Below, piece by piece: positions 61,976 through 64,000 of a stretch of DNA of 64,000 nucleotides. Position 1 is the stretch's first letter, and every line of letters begins with the position of its first letter. A program made the position numbers and the translations under genes. The notes beneath the pieces are model-generated. The model did no database searches and was not told the origin of the DNA. It was given only the letters and a program-made list of their open reading frames with translations. Source of the stretch: an uncultured Opitutia bacterium (GTDB lineage Bacteria; Verrucomicrobiota; Verrucomicrobiia; Opitutales; UBA953); assembly GCA_945957395.1 (NCBI GenBank), contig CAMFKE010000002.1:336176-400175 (forward strand). Reading direction: 5' to 3'.

Positions 61976-62050
61976 TGGTGGGACGGGTGGGACTCGAACC
62001 CACAACCAATTGATTAAAAGTCAACTGCTCTACCATTGAGCTACCATCCC
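61976..62050 (-). tRNA. tRNA-Lys(TTT)
   Basis: Read on the minus strand it starts GGGATGGTAGCTCAATGG and ends CCGTCCCACCA, with encoded CCA. The acceptor stem GGGATGG pairs with CCGTCCC (one T-G pair). The anticodon arm GTTGA-CTTTTAA-TCAAT gives anticodon TTT, and the T-arm has GTTCGAGTC. It reads AAA and AAG codons. Confidence 0.95.
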
Positions 62051-62236
62051 GGTTTCCCCGCGCTTGCGGTGAGGCGGCCTGTGATGCGTCCCGCTCGCCT
62101 TGAAGCAAGGCGAAAAAGCACCCGCCCGCCCCCGGAAGCCCGCAGCTCCGCTTCGCCAAGGCGTCACGCCGCCCGCACCCGGCCCAAAGTCGCCGCTCGC
62201 GCGGCGCGCGACAAACCCGGATCGCGCGGGCGCAAA

Positions 62237-62266
62237 AAAGCCCGCAGGTGAAAACCTGCGGGCTTT
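62237..62266 (-). terminator. Terminator beside the tRNA-Ser fragment
   Basis: A perfect 13-bp stem (62237-62249 with 62254-62266) with a GAAA loop. On the minus strand it ends in a T-run. It is probably the original terminator of the tRNA-Ser gene before integration. Confidence 0.88.
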
Positions 62267-62270
62267 AAAC

Positions 62271-62300
62271 TGGCGGAGAGGAGAGGATTCGAACCTCCGG
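62271..62300 (-). other. 3' fragment of a tRNA-Ser gene, probable element attachment site
   Basis: On the minus strand the sequence runs through a T-arm (GGAGGTTCGAATCCTCT), the acceptor 3' strand CCTCTCC, discriminator G and CCA. This is the 3' end of a class II tRNA of the serine type. The rest of the tRNA is missing: beyond 62300 there is no variable arm or anticodon stem. It directly precedes the integrase gene and is the usual duplicated 3' end left by tRNA-targeted integration. Confidence 0.85.
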
Positions 62301-62406
62301 AAGCATTCGATGTGTTTAAGGATGTTTCAAGTCGTTGATAATCAACAAAAGCTTGCCCGCCAAACATCTGAAAACATGGGTGATTAGTCTTACTCTCAGT
62401 CTTACC

Positions 62407-63594
62407 ATGGCCTCCGTCTGGAAACACCCGAAATCTCAATACTGGTACGCCCGGTTCACCGACGCGGACGGGGTTCAGCGCAACCGCTCGACCAAGCTCA
62501 CGAAGGAAAAAGAAGCCCTGCGACTGGCCATGGAGTGGGAGGACGGATACCGCCGCGAGCTCACCCAAGCGCAGGTGCTCAAGGTGATGTCCGAGATCAA
62601 CGAGCGGTTCAACGGCAACACGCTGAACTCCCAGAGCGCCCGGGACTACCTGACCAAGTGGGCGACCAGCAAGAAGTCGGAGACCAGCGACACGACGCAC
62701 GCGAAGTACAAGAAGGTCGCCGCAGAGTTCGTCACCTGGCTCGGCGACAACGCCGACCGTCCGCTCTTCCGGGTCACCACGCAGGACATCACGGCCTGGC
62801 GAGACCACGCCGTGTCGAAGACCACTGCGGCCACCGCGCTGACGAAGCTCAAGATTCTCAAGACCGCGTTCAAGCAGGCCCACCGCGAAGGCGTGCTGCT
62901 CGACGACCCGGCGGTCAAAGTGAAGCCGCCGTCCTCGCGCGGCACGGTGCGCCGGCGCGGCTTCTCCGAAGAGGAGATTCAAAGCCTGATCTCCCACGCC
63001 GACGAGACCTGGCACGGCATCATCCTCACGGGACTCTACACCGGCCAGCGGCTGCGCGACATCTGCCTGCTGAAGTGGTCGGACTTCGACTTCGCCAAGA
63101 ACATGGTCACGGTGTTCGCCAGCAAGACCCAGCGACATATCTCGATTCCGATTGCGACCCCTTTGGCCTCGTGGCTGAAGCCCCGCAAGAAGGCCGCCGG
63201 GCACCTGTTCCCGGATCACGCCGACATCGCCGCCAACCGCATGGGAACCGGGCAGGTGTCGGCGCAGTTCGGCGAGCTGATGGAGAAAGCCGGCGTCATC
63301 GAAGCGCGCCCCAAGACCAAGCACAGCCGGGGCATCGGTCGAAGCGGCAAGCGCCAGGTCAGCGATGTGTCATTCCACAGCCTCCGGCACACCGCCACCT
63401 CGATGATGAAGGAAGCCGGCGTGCCCGAAGCCGTGGTGATGGAAATCATCGGCCACGAGAGCAAGGCGGTCAGCCGCGTCTACACCCACATCGGTGAGGA
63501 CACAAAGGCGCAGGCCTTGGCCAAGCTCCCGGACATTACGACCAGGAAGCCCCCTCGCGCAGCCGAGCCCAAGTCAGACACAACCGCCGAATAG
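62407..63594 (+). CDS. Tyrosine recombinase / phage-type integrase
   Basis: The 395-residue integrase has an N-terminal DNA-binding region (SVWKHPKSQYWYARFTDADG, AP2-like), a SAM-like core-binding domain (about 78-175), then the catalytic domain: Arg215 in TGQRLRD, Lys240, HSLRH with His324 and Arg327, IGHES His350, and the nucleophile Tyr359 in VYTH. It would insert or excise the element at the tRNA-Ser site just upstream. The start is ATG 62407; an in-frame opening to 62335 runs into the attachment region. It reads into the element. Confidence 0.92.
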   Translation: MASVWKHPKSQYWYARFTDADGVQRNRSTKLTKEKEALRLAMEWEDGYRRELTQAQVLKVMSEINERFNGNTLNSQSARDYLTKWATSKKSETSDTTHAKYKKVAAEFVTWLGDNADRPLFRVTTQDITAWRDHAVSKTTAATALTKLKILKTAFKQAHREGVLLDDPAVKVKPPSSRGTVRRRGFSEEEIQSLISHADETWHGIILTGLYTGQRLRDICLLKWSDFDFAKNMVTVFASKTQRHISIPIATPLASWLKPRKKAAGHLFPDHADIAANRMGTGQVSAQFGELMEKAGVIEARPKTKHSRGIGRSGKRQVSDVSFHSLRHTATSMMKEAGVPEAVVMEIIGHESKAVSRVYTHIGEDTKAQALAKLPDITTRKPPRAAEPKSDTTAE

Positions 63595-63657
63595 AGCCGG
63601 GGTCTCCGCCAAGGAGCACTCCCCCACCCGACCTCCGCTCGCCCGCCGGCGTAATGC

Positions 63658-64000
63658 CTACGCCACGGTCTCCGCCCAGTCGGCACAAAGGCGCTCGGCT
63701 TGGTCGAGCACGGTCTTGACGGCCTCATCCTGAAGGTCCGGCGGGAAGCCGTGCTTGTTCAGGATGCGCTTCACTTCCCGTCGAATCATGGCGCGCGCAC
63801 CTTCACGACGCGTCCAGTCGATGGTCACGCTCTTGCGAATCCGGGTGACGAGTTCGGCGGCGATGACCTTGAGTCCGTCGTTCTTCATAGCGATCACGGC
63901 GGACTCATTCGCGGCCAGGGCGTCGTAGAAGGCCACCTCGTCGTCATTGAGGCCCAGCGCCTCGCCGCGCCGGTTGGACTCGCTCATCCGCTTGGCGAGC
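63658..64000 (-). CDS. hsdR: Type I restriction enzyme R subunit HsdR, C-terminal end
   Basis: This is only the 3' end of a gene cut by the window edge. The visible about 114 residues, LNDDEVAFYDALAANESAV...MKNDGLKVIAAELV and SVTIDWTRREGARAMIRREVKRIL...PPDLQDEAVKTVLDQAE, match the C-terminal helical domain (DUF3387) of type I HsdR. HsdR is the motor and nuclease subunit of a type I restriction-modification system, with HsdM and HsdS normally beside it, presumably further right. It converges with the integrase gene and belongs to the integrated element. Confidence 0.88.
   Translation of the reverse strand, partial: LAKRMSESNRRGEALGLNDDEVAFYDALAANESAVIAMKNDGLKVIAAELVTRIRKSVTIDWTRREGARAMIRREVKRILNKHGFPPDLQDEAVKTVLDQAERLCADWAETVA

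Noticed and set aside
62036..62387. Small basic open frames between tRNA-Lys and the integrase
   Set aside because: They overlap the tRNA genes and a terminator, have arginine/proline-rich random composition, and no ribosome-binding site.

Overview
The window is GC-rich, densely coded chromosomal DNA that I read as Verrucomicrobiota, most likely Opitutae. The pointers are: a single SecDF fusion protein; a GreA-type factor with an N-terminal extension of about 480 residues; three giant proteins (1231 to 1355 residues) with prepilin-like N-termini of the kind annotated in this phylum as Verru_Chthon cassette protein A; and outer-membrane (LolC/LolD, beta-barrel, lipoprotein) functions. This is inference from protein character; no 16S gene is present.

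Layout. 1-9.1 kb: the 3' end of parB, then a minus-strand block yajC-secDF-recJ, the large greA-like gene, cysK and infA. 9.2-11.4 kb: tadA and rimO. 11.5-17.3 kb: a six-gene lipid-modification cluster (flavin oxidoreductase, DUF1365, cyclopropane-synthase-type methyltransferase, DUF1475-like membrane protein, DUF1295 reductase-like membrane protein, second methyltransferase) that looks like one operon. 17.4-24.8 kb: a solitary cytosine-5 methyltransferase, priA, a periplasmic thioredoxin, rpmI-rplT, a Bcp-like peroxiredoxin, infC pointing away from rpmI-rplT, and a cell-wall amidase. 24.8-33 kb: a ClC channel, a TIGR03790-type protein, aqpZ, a glyoxalase I gene broken by an in-frame stop next to a glyoxalase II-like hydrolase, cstA and an ArsR-methyltransferase fusion.

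33.1-47.7 kb is the most unusual part. It holds three copies of a two-gene unit: a giant secreted or membrane-anchored pseudopilin-like protein followed by a small exported partner. One unit runs leftward and two run rightward from a shared, relatively AT-rich 360-bp divergent region. The two rightward units end in nearly identical terminators and share a 47-nt identical coding block. Next comes a membrane-anchored protein with a transglutaminase-like Cys/His arrangement.

50-61.9 kb returns to household genes: a beta-barrel protein, a cysteine-poor thioredoxin-like protein, an isolated nuoH-nuoI pair, ettA, a SanA-like protein, lysS, LolC/E and LolD, a lipoprotein and a nitroreductase, followed by tRNA-Lys(TTT). 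From 62.27 kb to the end the sequence is the left end of an integrated element. It starts at a 3' fragment of a tRNA-Ser gene (attachment site), next to a tyrosine integrase, and continues into the 3' end of a type I restriction hsdR gene cut by the window edge.

Rho-independent terminators are clear after many genes. Several intergenic spacers carry imperfect long inverted repeats of purine/pyrimidine-biased low-complexity sequence; one such tract now encodes the signal peptide of a lipoprotein. I saw no CRISPR array, insertion sequence, rRNA operon or recognisable riboswitch.
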